Of a stretch of 64,000 nt of DNA, positions 17,340-26,326 are shown piece by piece. The stretch is taken from positions 1,054,001 to 1,118,000 of the forward strand of contig OZ252016.1 of NCBI GenBank assembly GCA_965247475.1, in the 5' to 3' direction. How positions within the stretch are numbered: the first letter of the stretch is position 1; each line of letters starts with the position of its first letter. The translations under genes and the position numbers were made by a program. The DNA comes from G965247475 sp965247475. Lineage in GTDB: Bacteria; Chloroflexota; UBA11872. The notes beneath the pieces were generated by a model. The model worked only from the letters and a program-made list of their open reading frames with translations, searched no databases and was not told the DNA's origin.

Positions 17340-17977
17340 ATCTGGTGGGCCTCCACGTAGTCGAGGCTCCGGCGATAGTCCGACTCCGAGATCCACTGCT
17401 CGGCCATGTAGTAGTTGACCATGGTGCGCAGCGACAGAATCGAGATCAGGTGCAGGCCGAAGTGCTCGAGGCGACGGGCCGCACCCTGGTCGCGATCGAC
17501 CAGCACGATCACGTCTCGAACCTCCAGCCCCTGGCGCCGCAGCGCCTCGGCGGCCTGTATGACGGAGCCGCCGGTCGTGATCAGATCGTCGACCAGCAGC
17601 ACGTGCTGGTCGGGCAGAAAGCGCCCCTCGATGAGCGTCTCCTCCGGCACCGGTCCCGGCCGGATATAGATCAGCGGCAGGTCGGCCGCCAGCGAGTACG
17701 CGGTGGCCAGGTGGAGCCCGCCCAACGGCACGCCCGCCACGAGCTCGAACGGATCGGCCTGGTGGTGGCGCCGCGCGACCGCCAGCTCGGCATGCTGCCG
17801 GATCAGAGAGGCCGCGGCCCGGAGGGCGGCGGGAATCGCGATCAGGCGCCTTGGGTTTACATAAATCGGAGAGTCGACGGTAGACCGACCCAGGGTGAAG
17901 TTGCCGAATTCCACCCCGCCCAGCTCGTAGATCTGGCGGGCGAGCCAAAGGGTGCTGACTTCGTCGGCGTCGGTCAC
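17336..17977 (-). CDS. pyrE: Orotate phosphoribosyltransferase-like protein with altered catalytic loop
   Basis: The 213-residue product has the type I phosphoribosyltransferase fold. SPIYVNPRRL matches the OPRT substrate region, VAGVPLGGLHLATA the next conserved stretch, and VLLVDDLITTGGS (about 126-138) is the PRPP-binding loop. In pyrimidine synthesis OPRT joins orotate and PRPP. Unusually, the flexible loop that normally reads R-K-x-x-K-x-[HY]-G is here R106-P-G-P-V-P-E-E-T-L-I-E-G118, with no lysine. So OPRT activity is probable from overall similarity but not assured. GTG at 17977 follows GAGG; a longer frame starts at 18070 inside the promoter. A sigma-70-type promoter lies just upstream and dacA follows in a 4-base overlap. 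Confidence 0.75.
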   Translation of the reverse strand: MTDADEVSTLWLARQIYELGGVEFGNFTLGRSTVDSPIYVNPRRLIAIPAALRAAASLIRQHAELAVARRHHQADPFELVAGVPLGGLHLATAYSLAADLPLIYIRPGPVPEETLIEGRFLPDQHVLLVDDLITTGGSVIQAAEALRRQGLEVRDVIVLVDRDQGAARRLEHFGLHLISILSLRTMVNYYMAEQWISESDYRRSLDYVEAHQI

Positions 17978-18041
17978 GATCGCCTCACGAGTAGGTGACG
18001 ACGAGACACACTCGCCGACGCCCCCCCGGGCGAGTGCTGGA

Positions 18042-18070
18042 ATTATTGTCAAGTCGGCAGGAGGGGTCAA
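18042..18070 (-). promoter_or_regulatory. Sigma-70-type promoter for the pyrE-dacA unit
   Basis: Read on the minus strand: a -35 box TTGACC (complement of 18065-18070), a 17-base spacer, and a -10 box AATAAT (complement of 18042-18047). These match consensus at five of six positions each. The predicted start is near 18035, giving a leader of about 58 bases to GTG 17977. A second TTGACA overlaps the spacer at 18047-18052 but has no -10 partner. This is the clearest AT-rich element in the window. Confidence 0.65.
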
Positions 18071-18271
18071 GTGCTTGCCGACCGGTCGCGGCGGCTTCAG
18101 ACGACCGGCGCCCAGTGGGCGGCATCACAAGCCATGGATGCGCGGGATTTGCTCCAGCGCGCCAAGGGCGGCAGGCGTGGCGATGGTGCGACAATCGGCG
18201 ACTGTCTCCGTCCTGCCGGTGCGCTGCCTCGGAGCGCCCGCGTTCACCCGTGATCCAGACCTGAGTCGGCC

Positions 18272-19993
18272 GTGTCCGTTCTCTGGCGACTGCTCGGCTA
18301 CCTCCGTCACCAGAAGCGCCTCGTGCTTCTGGTGCTCGTTCTGCTCGTCATCGGGTCGTTCATGCGCACCGTGCCGCCAACGCTCACGAAGTTCGCGATC
18401 GACGACGGGATTCTGGGCAACGACCTAGAGATCTTGGTCGCGATGGTGGCCGCGTTTGCGGCGGCGGTCGTGCTGACGAACCTGTTGATGGCCGGCCGGC
18501 TGTTTGGGGCGCGCTGGAGCTCACAGCAGGCGATTCACGACATCCGGAACGATCTCTACATGCACCTCGGCTCGAAGTCGATGAGCTTCTTCGATCGGCA
18601 TTTGACCGGTGATCTGATGTCCCGCGTCACCAACGACGTCAACCTGATTCAGATGTTCTTCAACATGGCCGGAACGGTGGTGCTGTCGGCGGTGGCGCTG
18701 CTCGCGTTCAATCTGGCGTTCATGTTCGTACTGGACTGGACGATGACGCTGGCGCTGCTGGGCCTGTTTCCGCCGCTCGCCATGCTGCAGCGCTGGGCGC
18801 GAACCATCGTCCCGCTGTTCCGTGCGTCCAACCAGCAGCTCGGAGTCATGAACAGCAAGATTCGAGAGACCGTCGCCGGCGTCAAGGTCATTCAAGCGTT
18901 TGGCCGTGAGGAGTACCACGACGAGCTGTTCGACCGCGAGAACTGGAAGCTGCGCACGATTCGGTTCCGCCTGCTCGCGCGGATCGCCGCCTACTTCCAG
19001 GGCGTGGAGCTCCTCGCCGGCCTGGCGACCGTCTTGATCCTGGGCCTGGGCTCGTGGAGGGTCATGCAAGGCGAGTTCACGCTCGGCGGCCTGGTGGCGT
19101 TCCAGTCCTATCTGCTCCTGATCCTCACGCCGATGCGCTTCCTGGGGTTCTCGGTCCAGATGGGCCAGCAGGCCATGACGTCGGGCGAGCGGGTGTTCCA
19201 GATCATCGACACTCCGCTCGAGGTGACCGAGCCGCCCGATGCCATCGACCTCCCGCCCGGGGACGGGGCGATTGAATTTGATCGCGTCTCGTTTCAGTAC
19301 GGCGGCGAGCGGCCGATCGTCCGCGAGGTGTCGCTGGACGTTCCCGCTGGAACCACGCTCGCGCTTGTTGGCGCCAGCGGATCCGGCAAGAGCAGCCTCG
19401 TCAACCTCCTGCCGCGGTTCTATGACCCGACGGGCGGACGCATCCGGGTGGACGGCGTGGACCTGCGCGACCTGACGCTTCGATCGCTCCGTTCGGAGAT
19501 CGGCATGGTGATGCAGGAGACGTTTCTCTTCAACATGTCGATTGGCGACAACATCCGGTTCGGGCGTCCTGGGGCGTCGCTCGCGGAGGTCGAGGAAGCG
19601 GCGCGCACGGCCGAGGCGCACGAGTTCATTCGGGACCTGCCTGAGGGCTACGGCACGATCGTTGGGGATCGCGGCGTGCGTCTGTCAGGCGGCCAGCGTC
19701 AGCGCGTGGCGATCGCGCGAGCGCTCCTGGTCCAACCCAGGATCCTGATCCTCGATGAGGCGACATCGAGCGTCGATACCCAGACGGAGCGCCGCATCCG
19801 CGACGCGCTGGCGGCGCTGATGTCCAATCGCACCAGCATCGTGATCGCCCATCGGCTGTCGACCGTCGAGCGCGCACATCAAATCGCCGTCATCGACGGC
19901 GGGGCGGTCACCGCACACGGAACGCATATCGAGTTGCTTGCCACCAGCGAGAGCTACCGGCGCGTCCACGACCTCCAACCGAAATGGGCATGA
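18272..19993 (+). CDS. ABC exporter half-transporter (MsbA/LmrA type), first of a pair
   Basis: This 573-residue type IV ABC exporter has six hydrophobic helices in the first about 310 residues and then a nucleotide-binding domain. The latter has Walker A GASGSGKS (from residue 367), the Q-loop segment VMQETFLFNMS, a canonical signature LSGGQRQR, Walker B ILILDEATSSVD with the catalytic Glu, and H-loop IAHRLS. Such proteins flip lipids or export drugs and peptides. A second half-transporter follows after 41 bases, suggesting a heterodimer. GTG at 18272 gives the usual short N-terminus (SVLWRLLGYLRHQKRL). The cargo cannot be predicted. Confidence 0.9.
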   Translation: MSVLWRLLGYLRHQKRLVLLVLVLLVIGSFMRTVPPTLTKFAIDDGILGNDLEILVAMVAAFAAAVVLTNLLMAGRLFGARWSSQQAIHDIRNDLYMHLGSKSMSFFDRHLTGDLMSRVTNDVNLIQMFFNMAGTVVLSAVALLAFNLAFMFVLDWTMTLALLGLFPPLAMLQRWARTIVPLFRASNQQLGVMNSKIRETVAGVKVIQAFGREEYHDELFDRENWKLRTIRFRLLARIAAYFQGVELLAGLATVLILGLGSWRVMQGEFTLGGLVAFQSYLLLILTPMRFLGFSVQMGQQAMTSGERVFQIIDTPLEVTEPPDAIDLPPGDGAIEFDRVSFQYGGERPIVREVSLDVPAGTTLALVGASGSGKSSLVNLLPRFYDPTGGRIRVDGVDLRDLTLRSLRSEIGMVMQETFLFNMSIGDNIRFGRPGASLAEVEEAARTAEAHEFIRDLPEGYGTIVGDRGVRLSGGQRQRVAIARALLVQPRILILDEATSSVDTQTERRIRDALAALMSNRTSIVIAHRLSTVERAHQIAVIDGGAVTAHGTHIELLATSESYRRVHDLQPKWA

Positions 19994-20034
19994 CGCGCCG
20001 CGGCGCCGGCCGAGGCCGTGAGGCGGTGACCTAG

Positions 20035-21852
20035 ATGGGCATGCGGATGGGGTACGTCGACACGTCGAACCTCGGGCGTGAAGCAGTGGCCGGAACGGCG
20101 CGGCGCTTCGCCGGCTATCTGCGCCCGCACGCGCGCATGCTCGCGCTCGCGTTCGTGGCGCTCCTCGCCGGCGCGCTGCTGAATTTGGTACCGCCGCTGG
20201 CCATGAAGATCGTGGTCGACGACTTCCTCGCGAGCCGCGACTTCGACGGCGTTCTGCGGATCGTCATGGTGCTGGTTGGCGTGTATCTCGCGAGGTCGCT
20301 CTTCAACTATGTGAATTTCTATCTCTTTGCGCGCACCAGTCAGACGACCCTGTATGAGATCGCGCGCGACATGTTCACGCGCCTCGTGCGCCAGTCGATG
20401 CGCTACTTCGAGACGCAGCGAACGGGCGACACGGTGTCGCGGCTGACGTCCGATGTCCAGGCCGTCCAGCAAGCCCTGCAGGGGCAGGTCATCACCGCCG
20501 GCCTGGGGATGCTCACCATGGTCGTCTATCTGGCGGTGATGATCACCCTGGACTGGCGCCTCACGTTGATCATCCTCTCGGTCGTGCCGGCCATGGTGCT
20601 TGCGAGCGTGGTGTCGGCCCGCATGCTTCGAAGGCGCTATCGGGTCGTGCAGGAGACGATCGCGAACATCAACACCGCGATCGAGGAGAACGTGAGCGGC
20701 GTCCGCGTCAGCCGCGCGTTCGCCCGCGAGGAGGAGGATGCCGAGCGATTTCGCGGCGAGAACCGCGCCAACCTCCAGGCCAATCTCAGCACCACGATGG
20801 TCGAGTCGGTCACGACGCCCATGATCGAGGGGCTGAGCGGTCTGAGCGTGGCCGCGATCCTGCTCTTCGGCGGATGGCAGATCACGATGGGCGAGATGAC
20901 CCCGGGCACGTTGATTGCGTTCCTGGCCTTCCTGCAGATATTCCACCAGCCGCTCACCGAGATCGTTCGGATCAACTACGTAGTGCAATCCGGGCTCGCC
21001 GCCGCGGATCGGATCTTCCAGTTCATGGACGAGCCGACGGACATTGTGGACGCCCCGGACGTGAAGTCGCTGCTCCGGTCGGAGGGCCGGGTCGAGTACC
21101 AGGGCGTCTCGTTCAGCTACGACGGCGTCACGCCGGTGCTCACGGACATCAACCTGGCGGCCGAGCCCGGCCAGATGGTCGCGCTCGTCGGGCACACCGG
21201 CTCGGGCAAGACGACCCTGATGAGCCTGCTCGCGCGCTTCTACGATCCGACCTCCGGCCGCGTGATCGTGGACGGACGCGACGTTCGCGGCATTCCCCTG
21301 GACGACCTGAGGAATCGAATGGCGTATGTGCCACAGGAGACATTCCTGTTCTCGGGCACGATCGAAGAGAACATCCGATTCGGGAACTCGGCCGCGAGCG
21401 CATCCGCGGTCGACGAGGCGGCGCGTGTGGCGCGCGCCGACGACTTCACCCGCGAGCTGCCTGATGGCTACGCCACCCTGGTTGGGGAAGGCGGCATTCG
21501 GATCTCGCGCGGCGAGCAGCAGCGCATCGCGCTTGCGCGCGCCGTGCTCGACGATCCGCGCATCCTGGTGCTGGACGAAGCCACATCGGATGTCGACGCG
21601 GAGTCCGAGTGGGAGATTCAACGGGCGATGGAGCAGGTCATGCGCGGGCGAACCACGTTTGTGATCGCGCACCGGCTCTCGACGGTCCGCCGTGCCGACA
21701 TCATTCTGGTGATGCAAGACGGTCGGATCGTTCAGCGCGGCACGCACGACCAGCTCATCACGAGCGCGGGCCACTATCGAGACCTTCACGGCGCGCAGTT
21801 CGAGGCGCCGCTGGACGAATCGAGCGGTCCCGGCGGAACCGAGGGGTCCTAG
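20035..21852 (+). CDS. ABC exporter half-transporter with atypical signature motif, second of a pair
   Basis: A 605-residue partner of the preceding exporter: six membrane helices, then a nucleotide-binding domain with Walker A GHTGSGKT, VPQETFLFSGT, Walker B ILVLDEATSDVD and H-loop IAHRLS. The signature motif is I490-S-R-G-E-Q rather than LSGGQ. In heterodimeric exporters one of the two composite ATP sites is commonly degenerate through such substitutions. Here the Walker B glutamate is kept in both partners, so the asymmetry would rest on the signature alone. Tandem order and 41-base spacing support a heterodimer. valS begins 101 bases downstream. Confidence 0.9.
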   Translation: MGMRMGYVDTSNLGREAVAGTARRFAGYLRPHARMLALAFVALLAGALLNLVPPLAMKIVVDDFLASRDFDGVLRIVMVLVGVYLARSLFNYVNFYLFARTSQTTLYEIARDMFTRLVRQSMRYFETQRTGDTVSRLTSDVQAVQQALQGQVITAGLGMLTMVVYLAVMITLDWRLTLIILSVVPAMVLASVVSARMLRRRYRVVQETIANINTAIEENVSGVRVSRAFAREEEDAERFRGENRANLQANLSTTMVESVTTPMIEGLSGLSVAAILLFGGWQITMGEMTPGTLIAFLAFLQIFHQPLTEIVRINYVVQSGLAAADRIFQFMDEPTDIVDAPDVKSLLRSEGRVEYQGVSFSYDGVTPVLTDINLAAEPGQMVALVGHTGSGKTTLMSLLARFYDPTSGRVIVDGRDVRGIPLDDLRNRMAYVPQETFLFSGTIEENIRFGNSAASASAVDEAARVARADDFTRELPDGYATLVGEGGIRISRGEQQRIALARAVLDDPRILVLDEATSDVDAESEWEIQRAMEQVMRGRTTFVIAHRLSTVRRADIILVMQDGRIVQRGTHDQLITSAGHYRDLHGAQFEAPLDESSGPGGTEGS

Positions 21853-21953
21853 GCCGCGGCAGCGCGGTCCGAACGCGGCGGTAGGATGACCGACCAGAAC
21901 CCGCGTGCGCGGCGAGCCCGTCCGCACACACCGTCCGCGATCGAGACTCGAGC

Positions 21954-24623
21954 TTGAGCGACACGAAAACGCGCAGCGTGCTGGACGACATGCGGGGCCC
22001 GTACGACCCGGGCCGGGTGGAGTCGCACTGGTACGAGCTCTGGGAGTCGCGCGGGTACTTTCAGCCGGCCGACGATGATGGTCGAGAGCCATTCGTCATC
22101 GTGATCCCGCCGCCGAACGTCACCGGCGCGCTGCACAACGGGCACGTGATGTTCGTCGCGTATCAGGACCTGATGATCCGCTGGCAGCGGATGCGCGGGC
22201 GCGCCGCCCTCTGGGTCCCCGGCACCGACCACGCCGCGATTGCCACGCAGAATGTGCTGGAACGCGTCCTTCGCTCCGAGGGCACATCGCGCGAGGCGAT
22301 CGGACGCGACGCCTTCGAGGCGCGGTTCTGGGCTTGGAAGGATGAGATCGGCGCCGGCATCAACGATCAGCTTCGGCGGCTCGGCGCCTCGCTCGATTGG
22401 TCGCGCGAGCACTTCACGATGGACGAGCAGCTCTCGCGCGCCGTGCGCGACGCGTTCGTCCGCCTGTACGAGCGAGGGCTGATCTACCGCGCCGAGTATC
22501 TGGTCAACTGGTGCACGCACGATCAATCGGCGATCAGCGATCTAGAGGTCGAGCACCAAGACGTCAACGGATCGCTGTGGCACATCCGATACCCGCTGAC
22601 CGGGGGCGGCCACCTGACGGTGGCCACCACGCGACCCGAGACCATGCTCGGTGACACTGCGATCGCGGTGCATCCGGACGACGAGCGGTACACGGCCCTC
22701 GCCGGCACGTCAGCGCTCGTTCCCGGGATCGGGCGCGAGATCCCGATCATCAGCGACGAATTCGTGGACCCGGAGTTCGGCACCGGCGCCGTAAAGGTCA
22801 CGCCCGGTCACGACCCCAACGACTGGGCTATGGGACGCCGTCACGACCTCGACGTCGTCAACATCATGAACGGCGACGGGACGCTCAACGCGAATGCCGG
22901 GGCCTGGGCCGGCTTGGACCGGTTCGCGGCGCGCGAGGCCTACCTCGAGCACCTCCAGAGCGAGGGCCTGCTGGAGCGCACGGAGCCGCACACGCACCCG
23001 GTCGGCCATTGCTCGCGCGACGGCACGGTCATCGAGCCGCTGGTGTCCGAGCAGTGGTTCGTCAACATGCGGTCAATGGCCGATGCGGCCGCGCAGGCCG
23101 TGAGGGACGGGCGCATTCGGTTTCACCCGCCTCGGTTCGCCAGCGAGTTTCTCCGTTGGATGGATGAGATCGAGCCGTGGTGCATCTCACGCCAGCTCTG
23201 GCTGGGGCACCGGCTGCCGGTTTGGTACTGCCAGGCCTGCGACGAAGTGATCGTCGCGGGCGAAGACCCCTCGAGCTGCCCTGCCTGTGAGGGAGACGAT
23301 CTCGAACAGGACCCGGACGTGCTGGATACCTGGTTCAGCTCGGGGCTATGGCCGTTCTCGACCCTCGGATGGCCCGACCAGACCGACGACATGCGCCGGT
23401 TCTACCCGACCGATGTGCTGGAGACCGGCTACGACATCATCTTCTTCTGGGTGGCCCGGATGGTGATGTTGGGCCTGGAGCTGGCGGGCGACGTCCCTTT
23501 CCGTCATGTGTACCTGCATGGTCTCGTCCGGCACATGGACGGGAGCAAGGTCCAAAAGTCGAACTACCAGCCCGGCGACAACCCGGCCGAGACGCTCGAT
23601 CGGTACGGCGTGGACGCCATGCGATACACGTTCGTGAGCTCGAGCACGCCCGGAAACGACGTACGCCTCAACCTGCAGCGCGTCGAGAGCGCGGCGCATT
23701 TCGCGAACAAGCTCTGGAACGGCGCCAAGTTCGTTATTGGCGCGATGGAGCGCGCGCCGGAATGTGACCCGGCGCCGGCCGGAACGCTCGACCGTTGGAT
23801 CACCGGCCGGTTCGATCAGGTGAACGCCAGAGTCGTGCGCCTGGTCGATGGGTTCCAGTTCGGGGAGGCCGGGCGAACGCTCCAGGACTTCCTGTGGAGC
23901 GAGTTCTTTGACTGGTACGTCGAAGCGGCCAAGATCCGCCTCCACGGGGACGACGCGGCGCAGGCGGCTCGCGTCGCGCACACACTCGCGAGCGTGCTGG
24001 ACGGATCGATCCGGCTCCTGCATCCGTTCATGCCGTTCATAACGGAGGAGATCTGGCGCCACTACCGGGCCGCCGGCGGCGCGGTCCACGACCCCGAGCA
24101 CTTGATCATCACCCCGTTGCCGAACCCGTCGCCAGAAGTCGACCCGGCGTCGATCGAGACCGTCCGAGGCTTGATCGAGATCGTGCAGGGGATTCGCAAC
24201 GCACGACATGAGTCCAAGGTCGAGCCGGGACGCAAGATAGAGGCGCGTATCCGTGGTGCGGGCGACCTGTCATATCTGGAGGCGGAGCGCGACTTCATCG
24301 AGCGCCTGGCGCGGGTTGACCCGCTGCACATCGGCGCCGACGGCGAAGTGCCTGATGAGCCGACGGTAAGCGTGCGGGCGGGCGGCGTTGAGATCGACCT
24401 GCCGCTGGCCGGCATGGTCGACCTCAACGCGGAGCGAGACCGGCTGAGCGGCGAGCTGAGCGACGCACGGGACGAGCTGACGCGCGCCGAGACGCTGCTC
24501 CAGAACCGCAACTTCGTCGATCGCGCGCCGCCCCAGGTCGTGCAGAAAGAGCGCGACAAGGTGACGAGCGCGGCCGCCGCGATCGACCAGATCGAGGAGC
24601 GCTTGGCGAGGCTAGAAGGGTAG
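21954..24623 (+). CDS. valS: Valyl-tRNA synthetase
   Basis: The 889-residue class Ia synthetase charges tRNA-Val. In order it shows PNVTGALHNGH (the HIGH motif, H61-N-G-H64), the CP1 editing domain with TTRPETMLGDTAIAVHPDD, a zinc-type CxxC...CPAC segment near WYCQACDEVI, the LDTWFSSGLWPFSTLGWP block, the KMSKS region, the anticodon-binding domain (DWYVEAAK), and the C-terminal coiled coil typical of ValRS. The KMSKS loop reads K532-V-Q-K-S536 followed by NYQPGDNP instead of KMSKSxGNxxDP; both lysines and the serine remain. TTG at 21954 is the start. The last 12 bases overlap the convergent HD-domain gene. Confidence 0.95.
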   Translation: MSDTKTRSVLDDMRGPYDPGRVESHWYELWESRGYFQPADDDGREPFVIVIPPPNVTGALHNGHVMFVAYQDLMIRWQRMRGRAALWVPGTDHAAIATQNVLERVLRSEGTSREAIGRDAFEARFWAWKDEIGAGINDQLRRLGASLDWSREHFTMDEQLSRAVRDAFVRLYERGLIYRAEYLVNWCTHDQSAISDLEVEHQDVNGSLWHIRYPLTGGGHLTVATTRPETMLGDTAIAVHPDDERYTALAGTSALVPGIGREIPIISDEFVDPEFGTGAVKVTPGHDPNDWAMGRRHDLDVVNIMNGDGTLNANAGAWAGLDRFAAREAYLEHLQSEGLLERTEPHTHPVGHCSRDGTVIEPLVSEQWFVNMRSMADAAAQAVRDGRIRFHPPRFASEFLRWMDEIEPWCISRQLWLGHRLPVWYCQACDEVIVAGEDPSSCPACEGDDLEQDPDVLDTWFSSGLWPFSTLGWPDQTDDMRRFYPTDVLETGYDIIFFWVARMVMLGLELAGDVPFRHVYLHGLVRHMDGSKVQKSNYQPGDNPAETLDRYGVDAMRYTFVSSSTPGNDVRLNLQRVESAAHFANKLWNGAKFVIGAMERAPECDPAPAGTLDRWITGRFDQVNARVVRLVDGFQFGEAGRTLQDFLWSEFFDWYVEAAKIRLHGDDAAQAARVAHTLASVLDGSIRLLHPFMPFITEEIWRHYRAAGGAVHDPEHLIITPLPNPSPEVDPASIETVRGLIEIVQGIRNARHESKVEPGRKIEARIRGAGDLSYLEAERDFIERLARVDPLHIGADGEVPDEPTVSVRAGGVEIDLPLAGMVDLNAERDRLSGELSDARDELTRAETLLQNRNFVDRAPPQVVQKERDKVTSAAAAIDQIEERLARLEG

Positions 24624-25601
24624 GTCGGCCTCCGCGCCGGCGTGGTCGCCGCCGGGCGGCTCTTCGCCGCGGACGTACAGCATTCGTCTGGTCCTCTGAC
24701 CGCGAAAGGTCGTCGCTCGAGTTCCGCGTCCGCGCACCTCGGCAACGTCGTCCAGAGCCGGACGTACCTGCGACGAGAGCTGGTCGATGTAGTGCAAGGC
24801 AATCGCCTCCGGGAACATCGGCTCCACCACGGCCGCGAATTCCCGCGTGCCCTGATGGCTCAGGATCATGTGGCGGAGGAGCATGGCCGTCTCGTCGTCA
24901 CACGCCGTTCGCCGCAGCGCGTCGTCGAGAATCCGCACGCCGTGGACCATGTGGCCCTCCAGGTTTCCGGCCGGCGTGTACGCGATGTCGGCGGCGATAT
25001 CCAGCTCGATCAGCTTGCCAAGGTCGTGCAGGATCACGCCGGCCGTGAGCAGGTCTCGATCGAGCGTCGGGAACACGTCGGCGACGGCGGCCGCGAGCCC
25101 GAGCATCTCGCCGGTGTGCTCGGCCAGACCGCCGAGCCACGCATGATGACGGGCCTTCGCCGCGGGCCACTCGCTCAGCCGGTCCGCGACCGGTTCCGCG
25201 GCCATCACGGCTTCGAGCACCGACTTGATTTGCTCGTTCCCCAGGCCTTCAATCGCCGTATCGATCGCGCCCCGCAACGACTCGGGCGGCGCGGATGAGC
25301 GCGGCAGGAGCGCGGCGGCGTCCAGTTGCTCGTCCGCGATTCGCATGGCGGATATTTTCAGATTCGTGCGGCCCTGCCATTCATCGCCGTGCCCCTTGAT
25401 CTCGTACGTGCGTCCGGGCGTGACCTCGCGGGCAGTCGTTTCGGAGACGCCGAAGTAGATCGCGTCGATCGTGCCGCCCTCGGCGTCGCGGAGGTTCAGC
25501 CGCAGGAACGGGTCCCCGTTCCTGGTCGTGCGAGTCTCGGCGGTGGCGACGATGAAGCGCCCGGCGACGGACGCTCCGGGACTGACGTCGGCAACTCGCA
25601 C
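24612..25601 (-). CDS. OB-fold/HD-domain protein, YhaM-like 3'-5' exoribonuclease
   Basis: The 329-residue protein starts with an OB-fold (about 11-90, FIVATAETRTTRNGDPFLRLNLRD) and continues into an HD phosphohydrolase domain with H152/H153, H162 and H192-D193 in LHDLGK. This two-domain order is that of YhaM, a 3'-5' exoribonuclease involved in RNA turnover. GTG at 25601 is preferred: GAGGTG lies eight bases upstream and the OB-fold starts soon after. An upstream start at 25808 would run over the end of the next gene. The 3' end overlaps valS by 12 bases in convergent orientation. Confidence 0.8.
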   Translation of the reverse strand: MRVADVSPGASVAGRFIVATAETRTTRNGDPFLRLNLRDAEGGTIDAIYFGVSETTAREVTPGRTYEIKGHGDEWQGRTNLKISAMRIADEQLDAAALLPRSSAPPESLRGAIDTAIEGLGNEQIKSVLEAVMAAEPVADRLSEWPAAKARHHAWLGGLAEHTGEMLGLAAAVADVFPTLDRDLLTAGVILHDLGKLIELDIAADIAYTPAGNLEGHMVHGVRILDDALRRTACDDETAMLLRHMILSHQGTREFAAVVEPMFPEAIALHYIDQLSSQVRPALDDVAEVRGRGTRATTFRGQRTRRMLYVRGEEPPGGDHAGAEADLPF

Positions 25602-25737
25602 TCGATCGACACCTCGGCTTGGGGTGACGCGGCGACATCGTAACCGGCCGCCGTGGTGTCGGTCGTCGACGCCGAGGGCGCTCGGAATCGATCCGTGCGC
25701 GGTCTCGAGATGCGCGCATCCGTCGCGCGCCGCTTGA

Positions 25738-26187
25738 CTAGCGGCGGCGGCGCCACCAGGCGCGGAACCGGTCGGCGACGGACGGACGCGGCGGTGGGGG
25801 CAGCTCAATCACTTGGCCCCGCCACATCACCGGTCCCTGCCGCCCTGCCACGGACGCGCCGCCGCCTCGACGACCGATGATTCCGCGCGCGAGCGCCACC
25901 GCGAACACGATGGCCCCAGCGATTGCGAGCACCGAGGCGAGCTGGCGGAGGAGCACCGACAGCAACAGCGCCAGCACGACCAATACGGCGGCAGTGACGA
26001 GCATGTCAGCGGTGGATGAGAATCGGCGGCGCACCCATTCGCCGATGGCGTCGATCCCGCCGCTGAAGCGGCGCACCGGCGATCCCTGGTGGGCCCGCGG
26101 CGTCTTGGTCAGGTCGCGCCGGCCTGTCCAATCGCGATCGGAGCGCTCAAGGATCTCGCGAACCTCGTCTTGCCAGCGCTTGGGCAT
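25738..26187 (-). CDS. Small membrane protein of unknown function
   Basis: A 149-residue protein without a recognised family. Residues 1-58 are polar and charged, with MPKRWQDEVREILERSD resembling the amphipathic N-terminus of small actinobacterial/Chloroflexi membrane proteins. Two hydrophobic stretches follow (MLVTAAVLVVLALLLSVLL and LASVLAIAGAIVFAVALA) separated by a short turn, giving a two-helix hairpin. The tail is Gly/Arg/Pro-rich and ends in WWRRRR. GGAG lies close upstream of the ATG. On the minus strand a TATACT (complement of 26230-26235) could be a -10 box, without a good -35. The gene is real by codon use and layout; its function is unknown. Confidence 0.65.
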   Translation of the reverse strand: MPKRWQDEVREILERSDRDWTGRRDLTKTPRAHQGSPVRRFSGGIDAIGEWVRRRFSSTADMLVTAAVLVVLALLLSVLLRQLASVLAIAGAIVFAVALARGIIGRRGGGASVAGRQGPVMWRGQVIELPPPPRPSVADRFRAWWRRRR

Positions 26188-26326
26188 GGACTCCGAGCCC
26201 GCACATGGTCGACGAAACAGGTCAATTCGAGTATACAACCGGCCCTTTTTGCGGCTGTTGGGGCGCCGCCGTCTCACGAAGCTCGGGAGGCCGATGCGCG
26301 ATAGCGCGGCCGCCGACCGAACCTCC

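Noticed and set aside
19954..22092. A 712-codon open frame antisense to the second ABC exporter and the start of valS
   Set aside because: It is Arg/His/Ala-rich with no domain pattern, while the plus strand carries complete ABC motifs. Long antisense frames are expected at this G+C content.
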